Assembly: GCA_016794425.1 (NCBI GenBank)
Contig: JAEUHR010000025.1
Span: forward strand, 1 to 64,000
Direction of reading: 5' to 3'
DNA length: 64,000 bases
Origin: Planctomycetota bacterium
GTDB lineage: Bacteria > Planctomycetota > UBA1135 > UBA2386
The notes under the pieces were generated by a model, which saw nothing but the letters and a program-made list of their open reading frames with translations, did no database searches and had not been told where the DNA came from. Within the stretch, counting starts at the first letter, position 1; each line of letters opens with the position of its first letter. Shown piece after piece: positions 1 through 11,614 of this stretch. The translations under genes were made by a program, and so were the position numbers.

Positions 1-248
1 TGTCGTTGCCGCTCGTGCTGATCGTCGGCTTCTCCGCGGTGTCGGCGCCGTGCGGCAACTGCACGATCGTCCCGTCGCCCGACATCCTGTTCCCGGCGAC
101 GAACCCGTACACGCTCGCGATCCCGTGCGATCCGCTGCTGGTCGGTGTGAACCTCTACACGCAGTGGCTGGTGTTGAAGCCGAGCACCTGCCCGATCCTC
201 CCCGACTTCTCGTTCACGAACGCGCTGCGGTTCACGATCGGCGAGTGA
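1..248 (+). CDS. Secreted protein, C-terminal part only (5' end outside window)
   Basis: The frame is open from the window edge (codons in phase with position 3) to the TGA at 246-248, giving about 81 residues. The visible part resembles the last 80 residues of the protein at 14727-16931: both have a CGxCT segment, a 'DIL' turn, a PCD segment, YTQWL, a 'PDF' turn and the ending NALxFTIxE. It is therefore the C-terminal module shared by several exported proteins in this window, and the full gene is expected to encode a signal peptide and another N-terminal domain upstream. Function is unknown. The gene reads toward the remnant at 311-544. Confidence 0.75.
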   Translation, partial: SLPLVLIVGFSAVSAPCGNCTIVPSPDILFPATNPYTLAIPCDPLLVGVNLYTQWLVLKPSTCPILPDFSFTNALRFTIGE

Positions 249-310
249 CGCCCCGGTGGCAGCGGGGGAGCCGGGGGCGGCGAGGTATCCTCTGGGGGAG
301 TGGGTTCCGG

Positions 311-544
311 GTGGTCGCCCTCAGCGTTGGGAGCGTGTCCCACGTATCGGCGCAGTGCGCCACTGTGTGGGTGCCCGGAGCCGGCCTCCGCGGCGTGGCC
401 GGCGGGCTCGTGACCGCGAGCGCGCGATGGGATCCGGATGGCGCGGGTCCGGCTCCCGAGGGCGTTGTGACCACCCGCGAGCGTGAACTCGCCGCCGGCG
501 ACGATGTCGCCGAGGAGGGTCTGGCTGTCGTGTTGGCGCCGTGG
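311..544 (+). pseudogene. Remnant of the N-terminus of a secreted 'ARWNG' repeat protein
   Basis: In the frame starting at 311 the translation contains SAQC, then a W-x-P turn, a G-V segment, WDPDGAGPAP, VV, and an [16 protein letters not shown] stretch. These align in order with the start of the mature protein at 11615-14239 (VAQC, TWIP, WDQDGVGPQP, VV, AGNIAADGIAAY). After about 75 codons the similarity ends and the frame runs into the sigma gene region. There is no start with a good ribosome site, but a TATCCT hexamer lies at 286-291. I read it as a truncated, non-functional copy. A 22-bp direct repeat with two mismatches flanks most of it (295-316 and 563-584). Confidence 0.55.
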
Positions 545-641
545 CGGGCGAGGCGGACCGTGGGAGAGTGGGTTCCAGGTGGTCCGGGACCGCTGCTCGT
601 TTCACCTGCGCGCCTGGTGCCTCTGCGCGCCGGATCGGCGC

Positions 642-647
642 TATCCT
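642..647 (+). promoter_or_regulatory. TATCCT -10 element, leaderless type
   Basis: TATCCT ends 7 nt before the GTG at 655, so transcription would begin at or next to the start codon. No Shine-Dalgarno sequence is present. This spacing supports GTG 655 as the sigma factor start. Confidence 0.5.
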
Positions 648-654
648 CGGGCTC

Positions 655-1227
655 GTGGTTCGTTCCTTCGACGAGTTGCTGCAGGCGATCCATCGCGGGG
701 AAGCGGGGGCCACCGACGAACTGCTGCCGTTGGTCTACGAACAGCTGCGCGCGCTGGCGGCCCGCGAGCTCGCCTGCGAACGGCCGGGCCACACGTTGCA
801 GGCCACGGCACTCGTGCACGAGGCCTTCCTGCGCCTGTGCGGCAACCCGGGCGGGCGCTGGGACGGTATCGGCCACTTCCACGCCGCGGCGGCGGTGTCG
901 ATGCGGCGCATCCTGGTCGAAGCGGCGCGCGCGCGGGCGGCGGAGAAGCGGGGCGGTGGTTGGCAGCGGGTCACGCTCAACGGGGTCGCAGCGCCGGCCG
1001 AGTTCGATCAGGACCAGCTGCTCGACCTCGACGCGGCCCTCGGCGAACTCGCCGCCGAGGATCCTCGCAAGGCGAGATTGGTCGAGCTGCGCTACTTCAC
1101 CGGCCTCGAACTCGCCGAGTGCGCGGCGGCCCTCGGTGTGTCGCCGGCGACCGCCGACCGCGATTGGGCCTACGCCCGCGCCTGGCTGTTCGATCGCCTT
1201 CGGCGTGGGCATTGCCCGGGCGAGTGA
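655..1227 (+). CDS. ECF RNA polymerase sigma factor (TIGR02999-like)
   Basis: This 190-residue protein has the usual length for a short ECF sigma factor. Residues about 15-100 hold region 2, with the [15 protein letters not shown] start and the [16 protein letters not shown] stretch that marks the family often found in Planctomycetes and Acidobacteria. Region 4 follows at about 125-185, with a helix-turn-helix around [19 protein letters not shown]. The start is GTG 655, chosen because the conserved part begins a few residues later and a TATCCT hexamer sits 7 nt upstream. The next gene, 131 bp downstream on the same strand, is a Ser/Thr kinase. ECF-kinase pairs of this sort are a known arrangement in which the kinase is thought to control the sigma factor. 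The target promoters are not known. Confidence 0.9.
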   Translation: MVRSFDELLQAIHRGEAGATDELLPLVYEQLRALAARELACERPGHTLQATALVHEAFLRLCGNPGGRWDGIGHFHAAAAVSMRRILVEAARARAAEKRGGGWQRVTLNGVAAPAEFDQDQLLDLDAALGELAAEDPRKARLVELRYFTGLELAECAAALGVSPATADRDWAYARAWLFDRLRRGHCPGE

Positions 1228-1358
1228 GGCCGCGCGGTGGCCGGCCTTCGGCGCCGCGGCGAAAATCCGCCTGCGGCGTGAGGCTCCGGGCCGTGTCCTT
1301 GCGCATGAGGCCGGCCGGACCTGCTCGGGTCGGGCATGATCCCGCAGCCCAGACTCCC

Positions 1359-4742
<3,384 letters not shown>

Positions 4743-4849
4743 CCGGATCGGCAGCGGACCGGCTCGCTCGTGCTCGCTTCGCCTGTCCGCTTCGATCGGC
4801 CACGGTGACCAGACGGGCAGGCCGATCTGCTGCTGGAGCTGGGAGCGGC

Positions 4850-4980
4850 GGCGGTGCAGGGCCGCATCTGTGTGCGTTGATGCCGCGGCCGAGGAAGCAC
4901 CTGGTGACGTACCACGGCGTGCTCGGGCCGGCGGCGGGTTTGTTCGCGGGTGGTGCCGCGGATGCGGGAAGGGAAGGGTG
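4850..4980 (+). pseudogene. Remnant of an IS91-type (Y2) transposase C-terminal region
   Basis: In one frame, residues coded from 4868 read LCALMPRPRKHLVTYHGVLG followed by PAAGL. This matches the strongly conserved 'L..L.P.PR.H...YHGVLAP' segment near the C-terminus of IS91/IS801-family transposases. The family sequence normally continues with a SRVVP-like turn. Here SRVVPR is found at 4944-4961 but in a different frame, so a frameshift has occurred. No catalytic part or cysteine motif remains on either side. The rest of the gap between the kinase (ends 4742) and the DJ-1 gene (ends 5109) shows nothing else I can support. I rate the family assignment as likely and the non-functional state as near certain. 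Confidence 0.6.
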
Positions 4981-5108
4981 AAGGGGAAGGCGACGGCGAA
5001 CGTGAGGACGTCCGCTGTCGGCACGCCGAGGCCTCGGGTCGCGGCGACGAGGGCGCAAGGGAGCCACACGCGGCGGTCCCGAACCGCCCGGAACCGGCGT
5101 GCTCGGCT

Positions 5109-5879
5109 TCAGCGCCCCAGCGCTTCGATGACGAGCCGCGCAGTCGCGGCGCCTGAGAAGTTCTGCTGGCCGGTCACCAGATTGCCGTCGCGGATCGCGA
5201 ACGGGCGCCAGGCGCCGGCACTGACGAAGTTGGCGCCGCCGCGCCGCAGGGCGTCTTCGATGCGCCAGGGCATCACGTGTGCGTCGGAACCGATGGCCTG
5301 CATGGCTCGCATTGCCGCGTCGGCGGCGTCTTCTTCGACGTTGGCGAAACCGGTCACGGTCCGCCCCTTCGCCAGCAGCTGGCCATCGGCGCCGCGCGCG
5401 TGTGCGAGCACGGCCACGCCGTGGCAGAGTGCTGCCGCGACCTTGCCGGCAGCGAGGAACGCCGCGAACTTCGCATGCAGCGCCTTCTCGTCGGCAAACG
5501 TGAACATCGGCGACTGCCCGCCGGCGACCATGATCGCGTCGAAGCGATCGAGTGCGAGGTCGGCTACGGGGCGCGTGGTCTCGACCGCGGCGGCGAGGCG
5601 AGGTGTGTGCAGGAAGCCAAGCGTGATCAGGTCGTGCGCCGAGTACCCAGACGCATCGCGTGGGTCGGAGATCGCGTCCGCTTCGCAGCGGCCGCCACGC
5701 GGGCTGAAGATCTCGACTTCGTAGCCGACTTCCTGGAACTCGTACCAGGGGTGCGTGACTTCGCTCCACCAGAAGCCCACGGGCCAGCCGGTCGTGGTCG
5801 AGCGGGATGGATTGGCGAGCACGATTGCGACGCGCTTCTTGCGGCGCGGATCGACAACGTTGGCGTCGGCGAGGCTCAT
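5109..5879 (-). CDS. DJ-1/PfpI family protein (Hsp31-like class I amidotransferase fold)
   Basis: The 256-residue protein has the order typical of the Hsp31-like branch: a GFWWSEVTHPWYEF segment (Glu40 as the expected partner acid), 'GYEVEIFSPRGG' at about 52-63, 'IMVAGGQSPM' at about 116-125 and the nucleophile elbow ALCHG with Cys152 and His153. Members act as glyoxalase III, protein or nucleotide deglycases, chaperones or peptidases, so the exact reaction cannot be fixed from sequence. It lies 10 nt after the reductase gene on the same strand and is probably co-transcribed with it. Both are divergent from a HxlR regulator, a context that suggests a response to electrophiles or aldehydes. 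Confidence 0.85.
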   Translation of the reverse strand: MSLADANVVDPRRKKRVAIVLANPSRSTTTGWPVGFWWSEVTHPWYEFQEVGYEVEIFSPRGGRCEADAISDPRDASGYSAHDLITLGFLHTPRLAAAVETTRPVADLALDRFDAIMVAGGQSPMFTFADEKALHAKFAAFLAAGKVAAALCHGVAVLAHARGADGQLLAKGRTVTGFANVEEDAADAAMRAMQAIGSDAHVMPWRIEDALRRGGANFVSAGAWRPFAIRDGNLVTGQQNFSGAATARLVIEALGR

Positions 5880-5889
5880 GGTCGTTCCT

Positions 5890-6528
5890 TCATTTCTTGC
5901 GGTCGAGCAGGGCGAGACCGAAGTCGCGGCCGCGGCCCATGCGGAAGGCGAGGTGGATCCACAACATCGCCAGGGGTTCGAGCAGCCGCGCGGCGGTCAG
6001 CGGGCCGGCGTCGATCGCGGCGAAGCCAGCGTCGCGCACCAACTGCAGCACCGTGGCCTTGCGCGGCGCGTCGTCGCCGGCGACGAACATCGCCAACGGT
6101 GCGGCGTAGCCGCGCTGATCCTGCATGTTCTCCGCACCCGTCTGGTTGAAGGCCTTGAACACGAAGGCGCCGCGCGCGGCTGCTGCGAGCTGCTCGGCGC
6201 CGGACGTCGTGAGACCGATCTCGAGGCCGGAGAGGTCCGACCGCAGCGGGTTCGTGCAGTCGATGATCGTCTTGCCATCGAGTTCGCCGCAGCTGGCGAG
6301 CGCGGCGCGGGCACTTGACCATGGCGTGGCGAGCACGACGACGTCGGCGCCGGCGACGGCGGAGGCGTTGTCGTGTGCCGAGATCCTCGGGCTCGCCTCA
6401 CGCACGAAGGCCGCGAGGTCAGCGTCCTGCGGATTGCGCACGCCGAAGCGGATGACATGGCCCTTCTTCATCCAGGCCGTGGCGAGCGCGCGGCCGACGT
6501 TGCCGGCGCCGAGAATCGCAAGGTGCAT
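5890..6528 (-). CDS. NADPH-dependent F420 reductase-like NAD(P)-binding protein
   Basis: The 212-residue protein starts MHLAILGAGNVGRALA, a Rossmann GxGxxG loop at residues 7-12. A basic strand end (RNPQD) in the second strand suggests NADP. The central ADVVVLATPW and IIDCTNP segments and the FKAFNQTG motif are shared with the F420H2:NADP oxidoreductase-like superfamily, which also contains many F420-independent reductases. ATG 6528 is chosen because the Rossmann strand begins at once; an AAGGA site lies about 9 nt upstream. The open frame continues far upstream but overlaps the divergent regulator. It forms a two-gene unit with the DJ-1 gene. The substrate is unknown. Confidence 0.82.
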   Translation of the reverse strand: MHLAILGAGNVGRALATAWMKKGHVIRFGVRNPQDADLAAFVREASPRISAHDNASAVAGADVVVLATPWSSARAALASCGELDGKTIIDCTNPLRSDLSGLEIGLTTSGAEQLAAAARGAFVFKAFNQTGAENMQDQRGYAAPLAMFVAGDDAPRKATVLQLVRDAGFAAIDAGPLTAARLLEPLAMLWIHLAFRMGRGRDFGLALLDRKK

Positions 6529-6630
6529 CGTTCCGTGTCCTTCGTGGGGGAAGGCAACGGCTGTAGAACGGCGCTCGCACGGTGGCAAGCGCGATGCGCC
6601 GCCGTTCCGCCTCACCAATCGGTTAGTGCC

Positions 6631-6975
6631 ATGCCCGAGTTCGTCTTCGCCAACCGCAGGTTCAACAACCCCGTCGAACTCGCCCTTCACGTGCTCGGCG
6701 GCAAGTGGAAGATGCCGATCGTGTGGCGCCTGCGCGACCGGGTGTGGCGTTACCACGAACTGTGGCGCGATCTGCCGCGCATCACCCACAAGATGCTCGC
6801 ACAGCAACTGCGTGAGCTCGAGGATTCGGGCCTGCTGGTACGCCGCGAACTGAGTGCGCAGCCGCGGCGTGTCGAATACGAGATCACCGAGCTCGGCCGG
6901 AGCTCGATCCCGTCGATCGAGGCGGTGCGCGCCTGGGGCGACCACTATCGGCGGTGTCGGAAGCCGCGGCTCTGA
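6631..6975 (+). CDS. HxlR-family winged-helix transcriptional regulator
   Basis: This 114-residue protein is of typical HxlR length. It has the signature order: NPVELALHVLGGKWKMPIVWRL (the GGKW motif), a recognition region RYHELWRDLPRITHKMLAQQL, then LEDSGLLVRRE and a wing with RRVEYEITELG. Family members bind DNA as dimers and often sense aldehydes, quinones or disulfide stress, although this copy has no cysteine in its N-terminal helix and so is not an obvious thiol sensor. The gene is divergent from the reductase/DJ-1 pair with 102 bp between the start codons, the usual layout for autoregulation and control of the divergent unit. No clear palindrome was found in that gap. Confidence 0.88.
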   Translation: MPEFVFANRRFNNPVELALHVLGGKWKMPIVWRLRDRVWRYHELWRDLPRITHKMLAQQLRELEDSGLLVRRELSAQPRRVEYEITELGRSSIPSIEAVRAWGDHYRRCRKPRL

Positions 6976-7241
6976 TCCCCGAATCCGGCGGCGCAGCAGC
7001 TGCTCGCCCGCGTTTCCGGTTGTCACTTGCGCAGAAGCTACTGACTCGGTTGTCGATGGCCTTCAGTTGCCGAGGACGCAGTCGAGGGCGTTCGATGCCA
7101 CGAGGCCCGCAGGAACTCGAGAGGGAACTGCGCGCGGCGCACTCGACCCCGCTGTGTTGGTGACGCCGCGGAAGGGCTTCGAGGTCGGCTACGAACCGAT
7201 CGTCACGAAGCAGACCGCGAAGTAGCGCGCGGGTGGTCGCC

Positions 7242-10200
7242 TCACTCCGGTGCACCGAGGAACAGGAAGGGCGCCCAGTGGAACGGGTCGGGGTACTTCG
7301 CACGCAGCGCCTTCTTGCTGTCGGTAAAGGCTTCGAGCTTGTCCGTCTCGCCGGCGAGCAGGCGACCGTAGAAGTCGCTCATCAGCTCGCGCGTACTCTC
7401 GTCGTCGACCGCCCACAGCGAACTGATCACGGACGGCACGCCGGCGAAGAAGAACCCGATCGGCAACGCCTGCGGAGCTTCGTCGCGTTGCGTCGTGGCG
7501 ACGTTGGTACGGCACGCGGACAGCACAACGAGGCGGCAGGAGGAAAGGCGGCCGCGCCAGCGGCTCCAAAGGTCGGCGAGCTTCAGCAGCCCATCGTCGG
7601 CTGGCAGCACGTGCTGCGGCTGCGAGAGAACCAGCATGCTGAGGCTCTGGCCTGCGTACTCTTCGGCGATGCCGTGGCAGGCGAAGTGCAGGTACTTCGC
7701 CTTCGCCGCGAGATCGAACACCGCGGGCTCCGAGGCCTCGGCGCCGAGCAAGCGCCTCGTCTTCGCCTTCCTGTCCGCAAACACCTTTTCGATCGCCTCG
7801 GTCTCGGCGCGCGCGCCGAGCAGCGGCGGCAGAGCGTGGAGGCGTTCGAGATCGCCGGCGCGGGTGATGCGTTCGGCCTGGGCGACGCTGCCGAGCGATG
7901 CTTCGAACGCGGAGCGGGCCTTGCCGGGCCCGACCTCGATGCCGAGCTGCCCTGGCTTCGCATCGACCTGGAGAACGGCGCCGCGGCGCCAGACGCCGAT
8001 CGGGATCGGGGCGTCGCCGCGCTTGCCGTCCTCGATCGCCTTCTCCGTCTCCATGCGCACATCGCGCAGGCTCCTGTCGTCGGCGAGCGGCTTCTCGTCG
8101 TAGCTCGTGAGCACGTCACCCGGTTGCAGGCCGATGCGGGCGGCTTCGCCACCGTCGTACACCTTCCGAACGAACACGCCCTGCTCCGGCACCGGCGACT
8201 CCGCGTCGAGTGCGCGAGGATCGCCAACGGCGAGCAGGTCGAGGCTCGTTTGGTCGTCCGCCGTTTCCTGCGCGCGCTGCCGCAGCCAATGCAGCAGCGT
8301 GCCCGACGGCACGTAGCTGATCGGCGGACCTTCGTCGAGCCAGTAGCTCGGCTTACCGTCCTTCACCGAAGTGACCAGCAGCTCGAACGGAACGCGGTGC
8401 AGTTCGCGGTGCGCGGCGACGAACACACGTCGGCTCTTGCGCACGCGTTCCCACACTGGAGACGGGATCAGGCTCGCGAACAACTCCGTACTGGACGCGT
8501 CGGTGGCGGCAACGGGCGCAGCGCCAGGTTCCGGATCGCGACCGCGCAGCTGCGCGTGCGAACTCCGCCACAGCAGTGCCGGCACCAGTCGCCGCGTCGT
8601 CGCGAAGGCCTTCGGCAGCTCGATCGCGTCGACCGTTCCCTTCCGCGCGAACACGTAGAGCATCGCGACGTCGCGGGTCACGGTGAACTCGAGCAGCAGT
8701 TCGTCCGACTGCAGGACACTCTGGAGGTCCGCAGGCGTGCGCACGCGGCCGACCGGCAGCACGTCGCCGAGCAATCGCGCACGTTCGTCGAGCAGTTGGC
8801 GCAACGTGGTGCTGGCTGCGTTCGACTGCGCGAGCAGAGCCTCGCGGCGCGACTCGCGGTCGGGCACGTCGGCCTGCTCGGCGAGCTTCGTCAGCTCGTG
8901 CAACAACCGATCGCTCTCGGCCCGGGCCGCTTCGAGATCGTTGCGCAGGACGGAGAGGCGCATGGCCCCAGCCTCGTCGCCGCGTTGCCGCGCACGACGC
9001 TCGGCCTCGACCTCCGGATCGGCGAACTGCCCGAGCTGGTCGAGCAGACCGCGCCCGCGACTGCGTTCCGCCGCGTGCGCCGCGTCCATCGGACGGCCGA
9101 GCTGGCCGGCCAGGCGCTGGAACGCCTCGAAGGCTCCGTCGCGCTTCAAGTCCTCGAACAACGACTGCCGGAAATCGGGCGACAGGCGCGTCTCGTCGCG
9201 CAAGCGCTCGATCATCGCCACCGCCGACTCGTACTGCGGCAACGCCTCGCTTCCGCGACCGAGTGACTCCAGACAACCGGCGACGCCGTTCAGGCCCACC
9301 GCCACGTCGGGGTGGTCGCGATCGCCGTACAGGCGCTTCCACATCGCCAGCGCCGACTCGTGCCGCGGCAGCGCCTCGGCCGCCCGACCGAGCGAGTCCA
9401 GGCAGCACGCCGCGGCATGCAAGCTATCGGCCACCGCGGGGTGATCGCGCTCACCGAGCAACCGCCTGCGCATCGCCAGACTCTGCTCGTTCAACGCCAA
9501 CGCTCGCTCCGACCAACCCGCAGTGTGCAGGCACACGGCCAGGTTGTGCAGTGCGGTCGCCACGTCGGCGTGATCGCGATTGGCGTGGATGCGCCTCCGC
9601 ATCGCCAGAGACTCTTCCAGCAGCGGCAGCGCTTCATCCGCCCGGCCGAGCGAGCGCAGGCAGAGAGCGACCCCGTTCAATGTCATGGCGACGGTGGAAT
9701 GATCGCCTCCACCGTGGATCCGCTTTCGCATCGCAAGCGATTCTTCGTACAGCGGCAACGCCTCCGCGGTGCGCCCGAGTTCGCGCAGGCAGCTGCCGAC
9801 GCTGTTGAGGCTGAACGACAGGTCGGGATGATCGCTCCCGCGATGCAGCCGCCGCCGCATCGCCAGCGATCCCTCGACGATCGGCAGCGCTTCCTGCAGC
9901 CTGCCGAGTTCACGCAGGCAGTAGCCGACCTTCTGCATCGCCTGTGCCACTTCGGGATGGTCGCCGTCGCCGTGCAGACGCTGCCGCATCGCCAGCGCTT
10001 GCTGCCGCAGTTGCAGCGCTTCGGCCAAGCGGCCGAGCGCCTCGAGGCAGTCGGCCACTGAGCTCAGGCCAACGGCAACCTGAGGATGGTCGCGACCGTC
10101 GTGCAGGCGGCGGCGTAGTGACAGGGAGGCCTCGAACTGCGCCAGCGCTGCGGTCGTCCGACCGAGCGCGTGGAGGCAGTGCCCGAGGTTGTTGAGGCTC

Positions 10201-10904
10201 TCGGCCACTGTTGCATGCTCTTCTCCATGGAGACGCCGACGCATCGCCAACGCCTGTTCGAGCAACGGCAGCGCGTCGGCTGGCCGGTCACAGCGTCGCA
10301 ACGCCCCGGCGACGTTGTTCAGGCTCAGCGCCACGTCCGCATGGTCGGCATCGCCGTGGATGCGATGGCGTATCGCCATTGCTTCCTCGTGGCATTCGAG
10401 CGCCTGGGCGTAGCGCCCCAGTACCTGCAGACTCGCCGCGACGTTGTTCAGGCTCAGTGCCACGTCCGCGTGGTCGGCATCGCCGTGCAGTCGCCGGCAC
10501 ATTGCCAACCCGAGTTCGAACTGCGAGAGCGCCTCGGCCGACCGGCCCGACTCCAGGAGGCAGCCACCGAGGTTGTTGATAGCCGAGGCGACACGTGGGT
10601 CGTCGACACCGCCGCACGCCTGCGTGCGCGTTGCCAGCGCCGCTTCGCCGGCCCGCAGTGCTGGCTCGAATGCCGCGCGCCGCAGCGCCGCCAGCGTCAA
10701 CCGGTCGAGCGCGTCGGCTACTGCGTGTGCCCCTTCGGTGGTCTTTGCGCGATCACGCAGGTCGAGCAGCAGCCGCAGGGCATCCTGCCACTCCGTGGCC
10801 GCGATCTTCGCTTCGGCCGCGGCGAGATCGGGGCCGAGGTCCTGCGCTCGTGCCATTGGAACGAGGGCGAGCCAGACAACGAACGCGCGCGGCGTGGCCT
10901 TCAT
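7242..10904 (-). CDS. Exported TPR-CHAT protein with a PDZ-like insert
   Basis: The 1220-residue protein begins with a signal peptide (MKATPRAFVVWLALVPMARA, then QD). About 30-620 is a TPR array of 42-residue TPR_12-type units, several nearly identical (ADHADVALSLNNVA). A helical linker follows at about 620-760. The CHAT region starts near 760 (LLEFTVTRDVAMLYVF) and ends at the C-terminus (FHWAPFLFLG). The caspase-like dyad is intact: His1077 in HFACHG and Cys1131 in LSACRTN. A PDZ-like domain at about 900-985 (GVFVRKVYDGGEAARIGLQPGD) interrupts the CHAT region. The start ATG 10904 has GGGAG 6-7 nt upstream. CHAT proteins are caspase-like peptidases or scaffolds; substrate and partners here are unknown. 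Confidence 0.88.
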   Translation of the reverse strand: MKATPRAFVVWLALVPMARAQDLGPDLAAAEAKIAATEWQDALRLLLDLRDRAKTTEGAHAVADALDRLTLAALRRAAFEPALRAGEAALATRTQACGGVDDPRVASAINNLGGCLLESGRSAEALSQFELGLAMCRRLHGDADHADVALSLNNVAASLQVLGRYAQALECHEEAMAIRHRIHGDADHADVALSLNNVAGALRRCDRPADALPLLEQALAMRRRLHGEEHATVAESLNNLGHCLHALGRTTAALAQFEASLSLRRRLHDGRDHPQVAVGLSSVADCLEALGRLAEALQLRQQALAMRQRLHGDGDHPEVAQAMQKVGYCLRELGRLQEALPIVEGSLAMRRRLHRGSDHPDLSFSLNSVGSCLRELGRTAEALPLYEESLAMRKRIHGGGDHSTVAMTLNGVALCLRSLGRADEALPLLEESLAMRRRIHANRDHADVATALHNLAVCLHTAGWSERALALNEQSLAMRRRLLGERDHPAVADSLHAAACCLDSLGRAAEALPRHESALAMWKRLYGDRDHPDVAVGLNGVAGCLESLGRGSEALPQYESAVAMIERLRDETRLSPDFRQSLFEDLKRDGAFEAFQRLAGQLGRPMDAAHAAERSRGRGLLDQLGQFADPEVEAERRARQRGDEAGAMRLSVLRNDLEAARAESDRLLHELTKLAEQADVPDRESRREALLAQSNAASTTLRQLLDERARLLGDVLPVGRVRTPADLQSVLQSDELLLEFTVTRDVAMLYVFARKGTVDAIELPKAFATTRRLVPALLWRSSHAQLRGRDPEPGAAPVAATDASSTELFASLIPSPVWERVRKSRRVFVAAHRELHRVPFELLVTSVKDGKPSYWLDEGPPISYVPSGTLLHWLRQRAQETADDQTSLDLLAVGDPRALDAESPVPEQGVFVRKVYDGGEAARIGLQPGDVLTSYDEKPLADDRSLRDVRMETEKAIEDGKRGDAPIPIGVWRRGAVLQVDAKPGQLGIEVGPGKARSAFEASLGSVAQAERITRAGDLERLHALPPLLGARAETEAIEKVFADRKAKTRRLLGAEASEPAVFDLAAKAKYLHFACHGIAEEYAGQSLSMLVLSQPQHVLPADDGLLKLADLWSRWRGRLSSCRLVVLSACRTNVATTQRDEAPQALPIGFFFAGVPSVISSLWAVDDESTRELMSDFYGRLLAGETDKLEAFTDSKKALRAKYPDPFHWAPFLFLGAPE

Positions 10905-11228
10905 CGTGCACTCCCGGGCACATCCTACCCGCGAGATACCCTCCGCAGCGACGAACTGGCGGAGATGCCAGCGGAGTTGCGGCCGCCATCTGGCGACGGG
11001 TGGCGGAGCTGCCGTCTGCAGGCGGAGGCGCGCCGCGAAGGTAGATTCCCCGGATTCCTGCCTCGCCGACAGCCGGTCGGCAGAACAGACCCCCGTGAAC
11101 ACGCTCTGCGACTACGGCTTGGCCGATTGCACGTCGCCCGGCCAACCGACCCGGTGGCGGCTCCGAGCCATCGATGGCGATCCGGATTGTCACGGCTCGC
11201 GTTCCTACAACGGCGGAGCGAACGCCTG
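10905..11228 (+). other. Intergenic region between divergent genes
   Basis: These 324 bp separate the CHAT gene from the truncated sigma gene. On the minus strand TAGGAT lies 17 nt before the CHAT start, and a GGGAG ribosome site sits between them, a plausible promoter and leader. I see no coding remnant, long inverted repeat or RNA gene in the rest. Confidence 0.4.
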
Positions 11229-11486
11229 ATGGGCGCCATCGTGAGCCCGGTTGTCGCGGTGGACGTCGACGCCGAGTTCCGTCGCTTCTGCCGCGACGGC
11301 GACCCGCAGGCGCTCGCAGCAGTGTTCGCAGCCATGGCCCCATGGCTGACCCGACGCGCCATGCGCATCGTGCGCGACCCGGCGCGCGCGTTGGATCTGG
11401 TCCAAGCCTCGTTCGTGACCGCGATCGAGAACCGCCATCGTTTCGACGCCGCTGGCCAAGCCCGGCCCTGGTTCCGACGCCACTAG
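11229..11486 (+). pseudogene. Truncated ECF sigma factor (region 2 only)
   Basis: The reading frame gives 85 residues. It contains a normal ECF region 2 opening (EFRRFCRDGDPQALAAVFAAM, then WLTRRAMRIVRDPARALDLVQASFVTAI) and ends within about six residues of the point where region 2 closes (AGQARPWFRR-H-stop). No region 3 or region 4 helix-turn-helix can be found in any frame of the 120 bp downstream. Without region 4 the product cannot contact a -35 element as a normal sigma factor would, so I treat it as a decayed gene, though a short region-2 peptide could still be made. The next gene downstream encodes a secreted repeat protein. Confidence 0.65.
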
Positions 11487-11614
11487 CGCACACGATCAGG
11501 ACACGGTAGCCTCTGGCTTCGCTTGGCCGCAGGGAGAGTCGGCACGCATCCGGAGACACACCGGCCGGAGAGTCGGTGTCGGGCGGCGCTCAGCAGGCCT
11601 CGGGAGGCTCAACC

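Noticed and set aside
6529..6630. Possible operator (ACCAATCGGT) between HxlR and the reductase gene
   Set aside because: It is only an imperfect palindrome and no second copy is present in the gap, so a binding site cannot be claimed.
6976..7241. Frame ending at 7225 with TPRKGFEVGYEPIVTKQTAK
   Set aside because: The last 20 residues look like the end of a real protein, but nothing upstream in that frame is recognisable and it overlaps the HxlR gene. I could not support a gene.
7233..9266. Plus-strand open frame opposite the CHAT gene
   Set aside because: It is the mirror frame of a TPR/CHAT gene whose catalytic motifs and repeats are clear on the minus strand.
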